Shown here: one piece after another, positions 47,212 through 56,382 of the stretch
Layout of the letters: every line of letters begins with the position of its first letter
Numbering within the stretch: the stretch's first letter is position 1
Assembly: GCA_029432775.1 (NCBI GenBank)
Contig: JAROAZ010000001.1
Location: 620,001-684,000 of the forward strand
Origin: Pontiellaceae bacterium B12227
Lineage (GTDB): Bacteria; Verrucomicrobiota; Kiritimatiellia; Kiritimatiellales; Pontiellaceae
Direction: 5' to 3'
DNA: 64,000 bases
Made by a program: the position numbers and the translations under genes
Notes under the pieces: model-generated
The model's input: only the letters and a program-made list of their open reading frames with translations
The model's database searches: none
What the model was told of the DNA's origin: nothing

Positions 47212-48177
47212 ATGACTACTTCTGCTCCAACTCTGATCCTGGCGCCGATGCGCGGCATCACGACGATGCACTATCGTCAGGCGTTCGTGCGCCACTTCCA
47301 GGGGCTGGATGTTGAAATGGCTCCGTTCATTCCCACCGTCAACGCCGAACGGATCAATCCGAAGCTGCTCAAAGACGTTTTGCCGGAAAACAACTCCGGC
47401 CTTCCGCTTATCCCCCAGATCATCGGCAACAACGCCGATGATTTTGTGCAGATGAACATTGCCCTGCATGACCTAGGCTATAACGAGGTCAATTGGAATA
47501 TGGGCTGTCCGCATAAACCGATTCGCAGAAAAAGAAGAGGTTCCGGTTTGCTGCCCTATCCGGATACGGTTGATACCATTCTCGATCAGGTCTGCGAACG
47601 GAGCCCGGTGAAAATTTCGGTCAAAGTTCGGTTGGGCGTGGCGGATAAGTCGGAACTGATGAAGCTGATCCCCGTGCTGAACAAATACCCGCTCTCCGAA
47701 GTCATTGTTCATCCTCGCACTGCTGAGCAGATGTATGACGGCACCGTCGATCTCGATGCGTTCGAAGAGGCCTTCCAGGCCTTGGAACAAACCGTCTGCT
47801 ACAACGGCGACATCAATGACCTCGCATTTTTCCAATCCGTGGAAAAGCGGTTTCCAACCATTGGAAGATTTATGCTGGGTCGCGGTCTGCTCGCCAACCC
47901 GTTCCTTTGCGAAGAGATCAAAACACCGCACGTGCGCAAGTGTGACAGTTACATCCCGCGCATCCGGGACTTCCACGAAGATCTGGTTTCCCGCTATGAA
48001 GCAGTCCTGCACGGTGATCATCCCGTTCTTGGGAAAATGAAAGAGTTCTGGACCTATCAGACTCTTCACCTCTCCAATGGCCGGAAGATGTTTAAAAAGC
48101 TGAAAAAAGCGCAGCGCCTTGGAAACTATAAAGACATTGTTACCGAATTTCTTGCCGAGGCCGACTGGACTCCATAA
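47212..48177 (+). CDS. dus: tRNA-dihydrouridine synthase family protein
   Basis: The protein has about 321 residues. It has the FMN-barrel motifs LAPMRGITTMHYRQAF, NWNMGCPHKPIRRKRRGSGL with the catalytic Cys, SVKVRLGV, and HPRTAEQMYDG. Dus enzymes reduce uridine to dihydrouridine in the tRNA D or variable loop with NADPH. I choose ATG 47212; GTG 47206 is in frame but lies within the repeat arm, and neither has a good ribosome-binding site. Three TTCCA-N5-TGGAA words lie within about 95 bp of this gene. Confidence 0.9.
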   Translation: MTTSAPTLILAPMRGITTMHYRQAFVRHFQGLDVEMAPFIPTVNAERINPKLLKDVLPENNSGLPLIPQIIGNNADDFVQMNIALHDLGYNEVNWNMGCPHKPIRRKRRGSGLLPYPDTVDTILDQVCERSPVKISVKVRLGVADKSELMKLIPVLNKYPLSEVIVHPRTAEQMYDGTVDLDAFEEAFQALEQTVCYNGDINDLAFFQSVEKRFPTIGRFMLGRGLLANPFLCEEIKTPHVRKCDSYIPRIRDFHEDLVSRYEAVLHGDHPVLGKMKEFWTYQTLHLSNGRKMFKKLKKAQRLGNYKDIVTEFLAEADWTP

Positions 48178-48186
48178 CATGGTTCC

Positions 48187-49056
48187 ATGAAAAAAATCGG
48201 ACTGACATTAGGCGGCGGCGGAGCGAAGGGATTTGCTCACATTCCAATTCTGGAAGTTTTCGATGAGCTGGGCATCAAACCCTACTGCATAACGGGTACC
48301 AGCATCGGTGCCATCATAGGCGGCCTCTACGCCTCCGGCCACTCCGCCCGCGAGATCGCTGAAATGATTGAACAGCTGATCATTGCGCCCCAAAAGGCCT
48401 CGCTGAAAGACATGTTCAAGCACAAGGACCTCTTCAAATTCCTCGAACTTGTTGACCCACATATGGGGCTGAAACCGAAGGGGCTGATTAAAGGCGACAA
48501 ACTGCTGAACTTTCTTTACCAGGAAATGGAGGTCGATTCATTTGAAGGGTTGGAAATTCCATTAAAGGTGGTGGCGACCGACTTCTGGAGAAGAGAACAA
48601 GTGGTGTTTGACTCGGGCGATATCCTTCCGGCCATCCGGGCCAGCATGGCCATTCCCTATGTGTTCACACCGGTAATATTCGAAGATCGGGTTCTGGTGG
48701 ATGGCGGTCTGATGAACAATGTTCCGCACGACCTCTTGAGCCCGAAATGCGATATCCGCATCGCTGTTGACATCATGGGCAACCGGTCGACCCCCAAAAC
48801 AAAGATCCCTTCGCCCATGGATGCCATGTTTAACACCTACGATGTCATGATGGATGCCATGTCGAAGGAAAAACTGGCAAACCATCCAGTGGACATCTAT
48901 CTGCAGCCCCCACTCATGGACATTGAAATGCTGGACTTCCACAAAGCTGAAATAATCTACGCACAAGGTCTGGAAGCGAAAGATGATTTCAAGCGCAAAC
49001 TCGAACATCTGCTGGAAGGCCGCAAGCCGTTGACCGACTGGCTCAGGAGACGATAA
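48187..49056 (+). CDS. Patatin-like phospholipase
   Basis: The protein has 289 residues. The oxyanion hole GLTLGGGGAKGFAH, the nucleophile motif GTSIGA (GxSxG) and the catalytic Asp motif VLVDGGLMNN are all present, and the length fits the RssA/NTE-type bacterial patatins. It is a Ser-Asp dyad lipid acyl hydrolase; the natural lipid is unknown. No signal peptide is seen, so it is probably cytosolic or membrane-associated. Its stop overlaps the next ATG by one base. Confidence 0.9.
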   Translation: MKKIGLTLGGGGAKGFAHIPILEVFDELGIKPYCITGTSIGAIIGGLYASGHSAREIAEMIEQLIIAPQKASLKDMFKHKDLFKFLELVDPHMGLKPKGLIKGDKLLNFLYQEMEVDSFEGLEIPLKVVATDFWRREQVVFDSGDILPAIRASMAIPYVFTPVIFEDRVLVDGGLMNNVPHDLLSPKCDIRIAVDIMGNRSTPKTKIPSPMDAMFNTYDVMMDAMSKEKLANHPVDIYLQPPLMDIEMLDFHKAEIIYAQGLEAKDDFKRKLEHLLEGRKPLTDWLRRR

Positions 49057-49526
49057 TGCGTCCGGACTGGTTAATTATTGATGGCTATAATCTGCTGCAT
49101 GTGGTCGACGAGCTAAAAGCTATGCTGCGCTCTGACCAGGGACTCGCCCGGCACCGGCTGGTTCGTATGGTTGAGGGGACCGGGCATCGCATGGCCCTTC
49201 AAACCACCATCGTTTTTGACGGCAAAGAATCCGGACAGGATGCCGCGCTGACTTCGAAACATTTGGAAATCTATTTCTCGCCCGGCAAACATACCGCCGA
49301 CACCATCATCGAACGACTGGTAAGACGTTTTCCAACCCCTGGAAAAATCCTCGTTGTCACCTCCGACCGCGCGGAGGCCAATGCCGTACTTAGCGACGGG
49401 GCCCAGGTGATGTCTTCACAGGAATTCATGGATCAGTGTAAACTGGACGCTCGGAAAATCATCCCGAAAAGAACGCGGCCCGGCGAGGAGCCCAAACTGG
49501 GCGATCTATTCCCCGACGGGCTCTAG
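49056..49526 (+). CDS. NYN-domain (YacP/Rae1-like) putative endoribonuclease
   Basis: The protein has 156 residues. The PIN-like core starts WLIIDGYNLLHVVDELKAML with the conserved Asp, followed by TIVFDGKESGQ, the ADTIIERLV helix and LVVTSDRAEANAVLSDGA, matching YacP-family NYN proteins. Rae1 of Bacillus cleaves mRNA at the ribosome; whether this one does is inference. It is translationally coupled to the patatin gene. Confidence 0.85.
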   Translation: MRPDWLIIDGYNLLHVVDELKAMLRSDQGLARHRLVRMVEGTGHRMALQTTIVFDGKESGQDAALTSKHLEIYFSPGKHTADTIIERLVRRFPTPGKILVVTSDRAEANAVLSDGAQVMSSQEFMDQCKLDARKIIPKRTRPGEEPKLGDLFPDGL

Positions 49527-49530
49527 AATT

Positions 49531-50352
49531 CTATTTAAAATCGGCTTTAAACGCGTCTTCGATTTTTCCGGGAACCGTCATAATTTTCATAAACTCCGTC
49601 ATCGTCAGTTGCGGAAAACTCAGAGCCAGATAAAACTTAGCATGCAGAATATTGGCTTCTCCGCCCTCGATCAGAACCATATACGGAAGCAGATGTGATT
49701 GATCCATCGTCTTCAGTTTCTCGTTGAATGATTCAATTCCATCCGGCAGGCCTACCCCGTAGAGCATCGAAGATCCATCGCCACGGATATCCAATTTGAA
49801 AGCAATACGATCCTTGGCTTTTGATTCCAGCTTAGAACTCAGCTCTTCAGGAGTCCCCTTAGCAACCCGTGCGAAATCGTCATACTTGGGCATGCTCATC
49901 ATAAAGTTATATTTTGATAAGTCCTTTGCCGAAAGACCATCATCCGTTGGGGTCAGAGCCCCCAAGGCCGCCTTCAACGATTTCATGACAGGATCTGCCA
50001 TGCCGTCCTTATATTTCTTCTGGTAGAACGCACGCACGTAATATTCAGGATTAGAAGCCACCAGCTCCTTCTTCTCCGCATTATGGAGAATCCGCAGTAC
50101 AGAAATAAATCCGCGCTCCGGCTGCGATCCAAGCTTCTTTAAATCAGCAGAGCTATAAATGACTGCTGTATATTTTTCATTCCCTGCAACAGCATGCTTA
50201 CCGACAACTGTCAGTCCACTCTTTGTCAGCTTTTGCTCAAGTTCTTCTAACGGCATATACGCCGCCTTAAAATCAGTCGAAACCAAATCCGCCGCACTTG
50301 AAATTCTGCAAACACCACAGACTGCTACCACCATCCAGACCCAACGCTTCAT
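49531..50352 (-). CDS. Secreted protein of unknown function
   Basis: The protein has 273 residues from ATG 50352, preceded by GGAGGTGGGC. A signal peptide is clear (MKRWVWMVVAVCGVCRISSA). The mature part has two alternating alpha/beta halves, with SGLTVVGKHAVAGNEKYTAV in the first and LLPYMVLIEGGEANILHAKF in the second; the halves resemble the DUF302 fold (short, paired), but I cannot confirm this. It is not obviously linked to its neighbours and lies convergent with the NYN gene, with stops 4 bp apart. Confidence 0.6.
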   Translation of the reverse strand: MKRWVWMVVAVCGVCRISSAADLVSTDFKAAYMPLEELEQKLTKSGLTVVGKHAVAGNEKYTAVIYSSADLKKLGSQPERGFISVLRILHNAEKKELVASNPEYYVRAFYQKKYKDGMADPVMKSLKAALGALTPTDDGLSAKDLSKYNFMMSMPKYDDFARVAKGTPEELSSKLESKAKDRIAFKLDIRGDGSSMLYGVGLPDGIESFNEKLKTMDQSHLLPYMVLIEGGEANILHAKFYLALSFPQLTMTEFMKIMTVPGKIEDAFKADFK

Positions 50353-50468
50353 GCCCACCTCCTTAATTTTAGAGCTGACTGAAGGTCTCACAGAATTCTA
50401 TATTTATAAATAGGAATATTATGCAGTATTAATATTTAGATAAATATTCAATAGGGGCTTCAACACAA

Positions 50469-51401
50469 TTAAGCGGGTACAATCTCAACTTTGTTCTTTA
50501 ACCGTTCCACATCTTCCGGCTTAAGATAGCCCGAGATCAGGTTTAATGCATTGGACGCCCCGCAGGCCATCGCCAGCTTCAACGATTCCTCAATATTTAA
50601 TCCCTGATTCAGCGCGATCGCCATTCCTGCCGTCACGGCATCGCCACTGCCGATCGGATTAACAGCTTCGATTTTCAGGGGAGAAATTTCAAGCGCGTGG
50701 GAACTATCCACAAAAAAGGCACTGCGCGGGCCTCGGGTAATCAGAACCGACTGCGCACCCAGCTCAATCAAGCGGCGGCATCCCTTTAAGAGGTCATCAA
50801 CCCCTGTCGCCGCCCTCAGCTCATGATCATTAATCTTCACCAAAGCCGGTCGATGCTCCAGCGAAAGCATCAGCGGTTCCACCTGCGTATCAAGAATCAC
50901 CCGACCGCCGGCAGACTGCACCATTTGGCAAATCTGAGCATAGCCATCCACCGGAGCCCCCGCCGGCAGCTTTCCAGAGATTGGAACAACGGCCCCCGAA
51001 AGTTCCAAAGATTGGAACAAGTCCTGCATCCGTTTCCAATCATTGGAAGAAATCGGCGGCATCTCCTCCACCAGCTCCGTCGTATCCGGGTTTCCCGCCT
51101 CAACCAGGGTCTGGCAAATCCGCGTCTCACCCTCCACCTCCAAATGCCGGAAGCCAATCCCTTCTTCCTTCAGCATCTCCTCCAAAAGTCTTCCGTTGGC
51201 TCCCCCGACAAACTCAACCAGTTCTGACGGATTTCCTAGTTGATGAACCATCCGGGCCGTGTTCGCCCCCTTCCCTCCAATACAAATATTTACTCTTGAG
51301 GCACGGTTAACGGCCCCTTTTTCAACTTTTTCAAATTCAACAATGCGCTGTACACATGGTGTAAATCCGCAACAGATAATGGGTTTCGTAGATGTCTTCA
51401 T
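50469..51401 (-). CDS. PfkB-family sugar-phosphate kinase (1-phosphofructokinase-like)
   Basis: The protein has 310 residues. The ribokinase-fold signatures are GKGANTARMVHQLG near the N-terminus and NPIGSGDAVTAGMAIAL with the catalytic Asp. The opening ICCGFTPCVQRIVEFEKVEK is like the FruK/LacC group (usual TPNPAxD pattern altered to TPCVQR). It likely phosphorylates a sugar phosphate such as fructose-1-phosphate or tagatose-6-phosphate, but the altered opening makes the substrate uncertain. Three TTCCA-N5-TGGAA words fall within 77 bp of this gene, each in a different reading frame. Confidence 0.82.
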   Translation of the reverse strand: MKTSTKPIICCGFTPCVQRIVEFEKVEKGAVNRASRVNICIGGKGANTARMVHQLGNPSELVEFVGGANGRLLEEMLKEEGIGFRHLEVEGETRICQTLVEAGNPDTTELVEEMPPISSNDWKRMQDLFQSLELSGAVVPISGKLPAGAPVDGYAQICQMVQSAGGRVILDTQVEPLMLSLEHRPALVKINDHELRAATGVDDLLKGCRRLIELGAQSVLITRGPRSAFFVDSSHALEISPLKIEAVNPIGSGDAVTAGMAIALNQGLNIEESLKLAMACGASNALNLISGYLKPEDVERLKNKVEIVPA

Positions 51402-51490
51402 ATGAAAAACATAATAACGTTATTTTTTTCCAAATTCACAGTAGACAAACCATAAAATTCAGGTACCTTATTCGCTCCTTCAACGGAAAC

Positions 51491-51575
51491 GGTGGGATAG
51501 CGAAGCGGTCAAACGCAGCAGACTGTAAATCTGCCCTCTTAGAGTTCGATGGTTCGAATCCATCTCCCACCACCA
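51491..51575 (+). tRNA. tRNA-Tyr (GTA)
   Basis: The acceptor stem GGTGGGA pairs with TCCCACC (51565-51571), followed by A and an encoded CCA. The anticodon GTA is at 51535-51537 in GACTGTAAATC. A long variable arm (CCCTCTTAGAG) is typical of bacterial tRNA-Tyr. The T arm is GATGGTTCGAATCCATC. The foreign-looking region begins directly downstream, so this is a plausible integration site. Confidence 0.95.
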
Positions 51576-51816
51576 TCTTGAAAACCTCAGTAAAAAAGCG
51601 ATTTTACTGTGGTTTTTTATTATCCACACAAAATTACCTGCTCTAAACTGATAAAACAAGTTTGCTTCTGACTCCTCTGTACTATGCCAGAATAACCCCA
51701 CAATAAACCCACAATGGACTGGCCGCCTGGTTGTACCGGGGAAAGTTCCCATTCTTTTATACAGCCTCTCATAAAATCGAAACCGGGACGAATCCCCTCT
51801 TTCAGGAGGTGTTGAG

Positions 51817-52536
51817 ATGTGGTTTGAGGATGACCTTCTGGATGAATGGGACGCTGAAAGTGATCGTTATGACGAGCCAAGCGCGAAAGGTTCAGAGGAA
51901 ATAATCGAAAAAGCCCGGGAGATTGTCGCCGACTTTTATTCTTCCGGCGAAGCCGATGAGCATGAGGAAAACAAGCGATATGACGAATATTGCGAATACC
52001 GCACCTCCAGCGAAAATCGAATTGCAGAACAAATCCTGCAATTGGAAAAGGTTCTCGAGGGCTACGATCAGGCCTACCATGATCCCTATAAGGACTTTGT
52101 AGAACTGGACGTATATATCGGCCGCATCAAGTTGATTGTTGAGTCCCTCGATGACTACCGCTCCAAACTGGATTACTACGAAAACAAGGAACGTAAAATC
52201 CACGACCTCTACGATAGCGGAAAGATATCCGCCCAGGAAATGGATGATCGTTTGACGGAGACCGGATTCAGGAAGCAACGAGCCGGCACCAGAACCGAAA
52301 TGGCGGGAATGGGAATGACCTATGATGATCTGGGCGAAATCAGCGACCGATTCAACCATCTGGCAGTAGACTTTCAGCTCCAGGATGGCGGCGACACCCG
52401 CCACGAGATTTTCCTGCTACTGCGATCCATGGATCGGGAAAAAGCCATCTACCTACTGGAGCAGGCGGTTAATGATGGCGTTATTTCGCAAGCTACTGCC
52501 GAATACTTGATCTCTCATGCACTCCGCAGCCACTAA
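51817..52536 (+). CDS. Acidic coiled-coil protein of unknown function
   Basis: The protein has 239 residues, starting at ATG with GGAGG 8 bp upstream. It is highly acidic at the N-terminus and mostly helical, with heptad-like segments (AEQILQLEKVLEGYDQAYHD; KLIVESLDDYRSKLDYYENK). HDLYDSGKISAQEMDDRLTE resembles the short SHOCT segment. The C-terminal helices are EKAIYLLEQAVNDGVISQAT and AEYLISHALRS. It contains no catalytic motif. It is on the strand opposite to the chaperone/protease genes and first after the tRNA. Confidence 0.6.
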   Translation: MWFEDDLLDEWDAESDRYDEPSAKGSEEIIEKAREIVADFYSSGEADEHEENKRYDEYCEYRTSSENRIAEQILQLEKVLEGYDQAYHDPYKDFVELDVYIGRIKLIVESLDDYRSKLDYYENKERKIHDLYDSGKISAQEMDDRLTETGFRKQRAGTRTEMAGMGMTYDDLGEISDRFNHLAVDFQLQDGGDTRHEIFLLLRSMDREKAIYLLEQAVNDGVISQATAEYLISHALRSH

Positions 52537-52543
52537 CAGGCAC

Positions 52544-52747
52544 TCAAAGACGACGCACAATGGAAAATAGCAGGGAAAGCAGAAGGCTAAGCAACACACA
52601 ACTCGCCAAAGGAAAACTCATATGAAAATTCTCCTTCTGGATCTCAATATCCCCCGGCAGGTTGCCGAACCAGGGAATAAATCGTTTGCAGAGTAAAAAT
52701 GCAGCGACGAATACGACCCAGATTGCCATGGATTTGTAACTCATCAT
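52544..52747 (-). CDS. DUF2905-type small membrane protein
   Basis: The protein has 67 residues with two membrane helices around FGNLPGDIEIQKENFHMSFP, the characteristic GxLPGDI signature of DUF2905. The start is preceded by AGGAGTGAA. The function is unknown in any organism. It is the last gene of the minus-strand VWA/Hsp70 cluster. Confidence 0.75.
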   Translation of the reverse strand: MMSYKSMAIWVVFVAAFLLCKRFIPWFGNLPGDIEIQKENFHMSFPLASCVLLSLLLSLLFSIVRRL

Positions 52748-52763
52748 TTCACTCCTTCTGAAT

Positions 52764-52961
52764 TCAATATGTTAGATACCACGCACCGGCAATGACCAAG
52801 AGCACACCGAGCCATGGTGAAAGAAAAACGGTTATAGCTAAAAGAATCAGCGTGTAAATTGCGATCCGTCGGTACTCTGGTTCGGCTTTCGATTTTTGAA
52901 TCAACACACCCATTCCTGTCCTAATCTTTGATAAATGCCCTTTAAAATCCCTAATCATCAT
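52764..52961 (-). CDS. Small membrane protein
   Basis: The protein has 65 residues. A basic N-terminal half (DFKGHLSKIRTGMGVLIQKS) is followed by two closely spaced hydrophobic helices (IAIYTLILLAITVFLSPWLG and VLLVIAGAWYLTY). The GGGAGGTGAACC leader gives a strong ribosome-binding site. No family is recognised. Position suggests co-transcription with the VWA protein 18 bp upstream. Confidence 0.6.
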   Translation of the reverse strand: MMIRDFKGHLSKIRTGMGVLIQKSKAEPEYRRIAIYTLILLAITVFLSPWLGVLLVIAGAWYLTY

Positions 52962-52979
52962 GGTTCACCTCCCAATCAT

Positions 52980-53705
52980 TTATGCCTTGCGCAAATAGCC
53001 GGCCTTTGCCATTTCATGAAACTCCATCAGCAGAGCATCGCGGTCATCGATAAAACGATAACGCGGGCGCCCAGACTCATCGGGCGATGCAATGTCCCTG
53101 AGCAAGCATTCATTAACCTCTGAAGGACTCCCCCCTATGCCGATACAATCAATAACAACACCGGCGTCCTTCAACCGTTTTCCCCAATCACGTGGGAATC
53201 CTGGACAGTTGTGATCGCCGTCCGTCAGCAAAATAACATGCCCTTGAATGCCGGACTTCAGCTCGGAAGCATAACTCGGTGCCGCGCCCTGATCGGGGCC
53301 AAGAAAGAATTCCTTTATGGCTCCCCCTTTTCGGGCAGGGACGGGGCAATGATCGCTCAAAGCTTCTGCCGCACACTTCAATCCTGCTGCAATGTTGGTG
53401 TACCCGCTGACAGTCAGTCCATTAAGAGCCGCATGCTTCAGAACCTCGAATTGAGAGCCGACCGGGAGTGGCGACTGCACTATGCTTGCTGAGCCACTGA
53501 ATTTAACAATACCCACATAATCATCGGGGTGGCGTTCGAGCTTTATTCCCAACAGATCAATAATCGCCGCAATCGCAGCCATAAGCCTACTTGGAGGATA
53601 ATCCGGGGTCTCCATGGAGGGCGACACATCAACAACGAGTAGAGTACAAACCTGCCTTACGAGTTTCTGAGCCACAGTTGCGAAATTATAAAATGATTTT
53701 GCCAT
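52980..53705 (-). CDS. VWA-domain protein (TerY/CoxE-like)
   Basis: The protein has 241 residues. A complete MIDAS is visible: LLVVDVSPSMETPDYPP (DxSxS), SGYTNIAAGLKCAAEAL (Thr) and ILLTDGDHNCPG (Asp). It therefore probably binds a metal and a partner protein. It is soluble, with no signal peptide or membrane helix. The downstream position to the Hsp70 and GrpE-like genes (65 bp gap) suggests it acts as a scaffold or client adaptor in that complex. Start ATG has AGGAG 7 bp upstream. Confidence 0.82.
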   Translation of the reverse strand: MAKSFYNFATVAQKLVRQVCTLLVVDVSPSMETPDYPPSRLMAAIAAIIDLLGIKLERHPDDYVGIVKFSGSASIVQSPLPVGSQFEVLKHAALNGLTVSGYTNIAAGLKCAAEALSDHCPVPARKGGAIKEFFLGPDQGAAPSYASELKSGIQGHVILLTDGDHNCPGFPRDWGKRLKDAGVVIDCIGIGGSPSEVNECLLRDIASPDESGRPRYRFIDDRDALLMEFHEMAKAGYLRKA

Positions 53706-53770
53706 GATTCTTCTCCTAAAAGTAAATTAACCGACCCGGTGCAAATGCACCGGGCCACATATGGACTTGA

Positions 53771-55249
53771 TTAGATAGCCTCGATCTGGAGATCCGCCTC
53801 AATACCATCAATGCTGTCCCTGGCGCGCGCCGTAAGAACCCCATCGCCATCCAGCTTGAATGTAATCATTATGAGGTGTTCGTGATTGGGATCCGAAAGA
53901 CGGCTCAGGCCATTGAGTTCAAATTTCCCAAGCAAATGGCAATCATCGCGCCGGGCACCGTGATCACCTTGAAGAATTTCAATGTAGACATCGGTCTGGT
54001 CTCGTTCGGCCAACTTGAATGGTTCAGTAAATTCGTTGCACGGAAAGGCAAGACCTTTACGCAGGATCACGGAGTTATAGAGCTCCTGATCCGATTCCTT
54101 CAATACAGTAACACCGAAGGCATGCGCGGTAACGTCGCGAGTCATCAAGCGAAGAGGAGGCAGTACGGTATTTCCCAATACAACACTCCCTCCCCTCTTC
54201 TCTATTGCCAGCCTGCATGCAATCGCCGCACCATGTGCCACAGCGTGATGGACATCGGTTCTACTGGTAGGGCTCTGCCCAAAACGCTCCTGGAGAGCAT
54301 CACCGACTCCAGGAACTAACGACCCTCCCCCTACCGGTATAATCTCATTAAGCTGATTCGGGCTTGTCGAGGTTTCCTTCAGGGCATAATCCACGCAATC
54401 AACAATCTGTAAAATCAGATCTTTACAGATTTCATTAAACTTATCGCGTGTAACTTTTACCGACAGGGCATTCCCTTCGGCAACTATCACAATCGAAGCC
54501 GATTCCTGAGTCGACAACGCGCATTTCGCCTTTTCCACCCGCTGATAAAGCTCTTCATGTTCCTGCGGATGGGTGTCGGTCGTAATTTCGATGGCATACT
54601 TTTCTTTGAACTCACCGAGAACGTACTCCAATAACCTGTTGGTAAAATCGAGTCCACCAAGCTGTTCAATACCGCGCGTCCCTTTGATGGTGATATTATC
54701 CCCACTAACCTCGCCAATGGAGACATCTGTAGTACCTCCACCGACATCAACGATTACATACAATCCCGGAGCCCGATTGTTTTCATAGTTAGCAAAAAGA
54801 GCAGCAGTCGGTTCATGAGCAACCTGCAAAACCTCGAGCCCGCACTCCTCGGCAACACTACGAATTTCACGCTTCACAAGATCCGATACATTTGCAGGAG
54901 CGGTCATAACAACCTCCTTAAGCAGACGTCCAGTCTGCTTTTCGAAGGTTTCCTTAATATGCTCAATGAACATCCTGAGGATGTCCCGGGCAGTATATTC
55001 CCGCCCATCTACAATGAGGATCGGTTCATTGGTCCCCAGCTTTCGCTTCCAATGCAAAACCCCTCTTCGGGGATTTAGGCACATCATGCGAAAGGCCTCC
55101 TCCCCGATAAAGACCGTCCCATCATCGTCTATATAAACACAAGTCAGGAAACTGTTTTCACCATTGAATTTTACAGGTTTAGCAGCCCCCGTATCATCGT
55201 AAATAACAGACTTTCCACGAGTCGTTCCGACATCCATTCCCATTGCCAT
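53771..55249 (-). CDS. Hsp70 (DnaK)-like chaperone without the helical lid
   Basis: The protein has 492 residues against about 600-640 in DnaK. The nucleotide-binding domain is intact: MDVGTTRGKSVIYDD, VVMTAPANVSDLVKREI, EPTAALFANYENNR, VDVGGGTTDVSIGEVS, GGLDFTNRLLEYVL and PVGGGSLVPGVGDALQERFG. The beta substrate-binding domain follows (DVTAHAFGVTVLKE to GDGVLTARARDS), but the C-terminal alpha lid is absent. Lidless Hsp70s bind clients weakly or dedicated partners. It is 2 bp from the GrpE-like gene and is not the housekeeping DnaK. Confidence 0.9.
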   Translation of the reverse strand: MAMGMDVGTTRGKSVIYDDTGAAKPVKFNGENSFLTCVYIDDDGTVFIGEEAFRMMCLNPRRGVLHWKRKLGTNEPILIVDGREYTARDILRMFIEHIKETFEKQTGRLLKEVVMTAPANVSDLVKREIRSVAEECGLEVLQVAHEPTAALFANYENNRAPGLYVIVDVGGGTTDVSIGEVSGDNITIKGTRGIEQLGGLDFTNRLLEYVLGEFKEKYAIEITTDTHPQEHEELYQRVEKAKCALSTQESASIVIVAEGNALSVKVTRDKFNEICKDLILQIVDCVDYALKETSTSPNQLNEIIPVGGGSLVPGVGDALQERFGQSPTSRTDVHHAVAHGAAIACRLAIEKRGGSVVLGNTVLPPLRLMTRDVTAHAFGVTVLKESDQELYNSVILRKGLAFPCNEFTEPFKLAERDQTDVYIEILQGDHGARRDDCHLLGKFELNGLSRLSDPNHEHLIMITFKLDGDGVLTARARDSIDGIEADLQIEAI

Positions 55250-55251
55250 AA

Positions 55252-55857
55252 CTATTCTCCTTTGGTTTTATTTTTTTTAATTTGCTTCACCACAACCTTC
55301 GCTGGCCGAATCACTTTCTCATCGGAAACGAAGAAAAAACCTGTTTGTACGATTTCAGAGAGCGTGCCATGTTCTGCCTCGGTCTTGGCCGGCACAGATC
55401 TAAAGGGCATACATGATGATGGATTAAACTTCTGCCCGGGTTTAACCGGGATCGGTGAAACCCCAAAACAATCCAACTCCTCAAGAATCTGCTCCCTGAA
55501 AACCCTCATAGCGGACATGACAGCAATGTCTCCCTGGGAAAGCTGATTGCAGATGTCATACATGCTAATCAGCCGCTGCATAACCGGGGTTACAATGTTG
55601 GCCCGATAATAATCGGGCGTAAGCATTGCCAACTTTCGTAAAGCCGCATCCTGGGTTCCCATGCGCAGCTCTAACACATGAATCTTTTCCTCCAACCCGG
55701 TGAGGGCATTCCTCAAGGCATTGCTTTCTTTATGAGAAAGTTCCCGACCTTCCCTGAGCAACTCTTCCACCGCTTCCAATTGGCTCGGAATTTGAACAGT
55801 GCGATACAACTCTTTCACCACCGCACGCTGAAGCTGCGTCTCCCTTTGTTTTTTCAT
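55252..55857 (-). CDS. GrpE-like nucleotide exchange factor
   Basis: The protein has 201 residues from ATG 55857, chosen because AGGAG lies 6 bp upstream; two other ATGs just upstream (55863, 55881) are possible. A long N-terminal coiled coil (EEKIHVLELRMGTQDAALRK) precedes a beta domain FNPSSCMPFRSVPAKTEAEH ending KVIRPAKVVVKQ, matching the GrpE ending RPAKVVV. GrpE proteins release ADP from Hsp70. It is adjacent to the lidless Hsp70 and is presumably dedicated to it. Confidence 0.75.
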   Translation of the reverse strand: MKKQRETQLQRAVVKELYRTVQIPSQLEAVEELLREGRELSHKESNALRNALTGLEEKIHVLELRMGTQDAALRKLAMLTPDYYRANIVTPVMQRLISMYDICNQLSQGDIAVMSAMRVFREQILEELDCFGVSPIPVKPGQKFNPSSCMPFRSVPAKTEAEHGTLSEIVQTGFFFVSDEKVIRPAKVVVKQIKKNKTKGE

Positions 55858-56382
55858 CTTCATCTCCTGTGTTTGATCCATACTCTCTTGAAAACTCCGC
55901 CAAGAATTCCTGAACGGCAGCAAGCGTTCGACAATGATTCTGTAGACTCAGAATCTGTCTCACTTTCGGGACAAGGAGATGGAAGCAGGCACAGTTCCGC
56001 TGTAGGTCACGAAAAACCAATGCACGTTCGGATCTTTCAAGAACATTAACAAAAGCCCGCGTCCCCAACGCCTCGGACAGCCGCATCTGAACGGCTCTGT
56101 ACTGAAAAAAAAGAAAGGCGCGATTCACGCGCCTTATCAACAACAAAACAGGTTTCCGGGCTCACGCACCGGCCGCATCCCATTCTATCAGCAAGCAACA
56201 CACATATCGCCTCCGCTCCCCTGCGGTTCTTCATAATCATTATACATTGGGGCTACCGGCTTCGGGAAGGTTCAGAACATTACCACATTCACAAGAAAGA
56301 ATGTACACTTTCGCATGCATAGCGCCCCTCAGGGGCGCGCGCCGCGCCACCCTCGTGCCATACAACTAAATTAAAGTTACTC
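55858..56382. other. Gap between the GrpE-like and first caspase genes
   Basis: The gap holds the minus-strand terminator at 56105-56135 and, between it and the GrpE-like start, a 250-bp leader that should contain the Hsp70-operon promoter. An open frame of 138 codons (55730-56146, minus) crosses it but lacks a ribosome-binding site and spans the terminator. Bases 56241-56382 contain a GC-rich string GGGGCGCGCGCCGCGCC, which could form a hairpin; I assign nothing else. Confidence 0.4.
56105..56135 (-). terminator. Terminator between the caspase gene and the Hsp70 operon
   Basis: On the minus strand AAGGCGCG pairs with CGCGCCTT around a 5-base loop, followed by TCTTTTTTTT. It separates transcription of the first caspase gene from the GrpE-Hsp70-VWA block, implying separate promoters. 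Confidence 0.75.

Noticed and set aside
51480-51752. 90-codon minus-strand open frame over tRNA-Tyr (MDSNHRTLRGQIYSLLRLTA)
   Set aside because: It is the antisense of the tRNA. Translated tRNA-antisense frames look like this and are commonly mis-annotated.
55730-56146. 138-codon minus-strand open frame overlapping the GrpE-like gene
   Set aside because: It crosses a strong terminator, overlaps the GrpE-like gene by about 130 bp, has no ribosome-binding site and shows no family motif. It is more likely a leader region.
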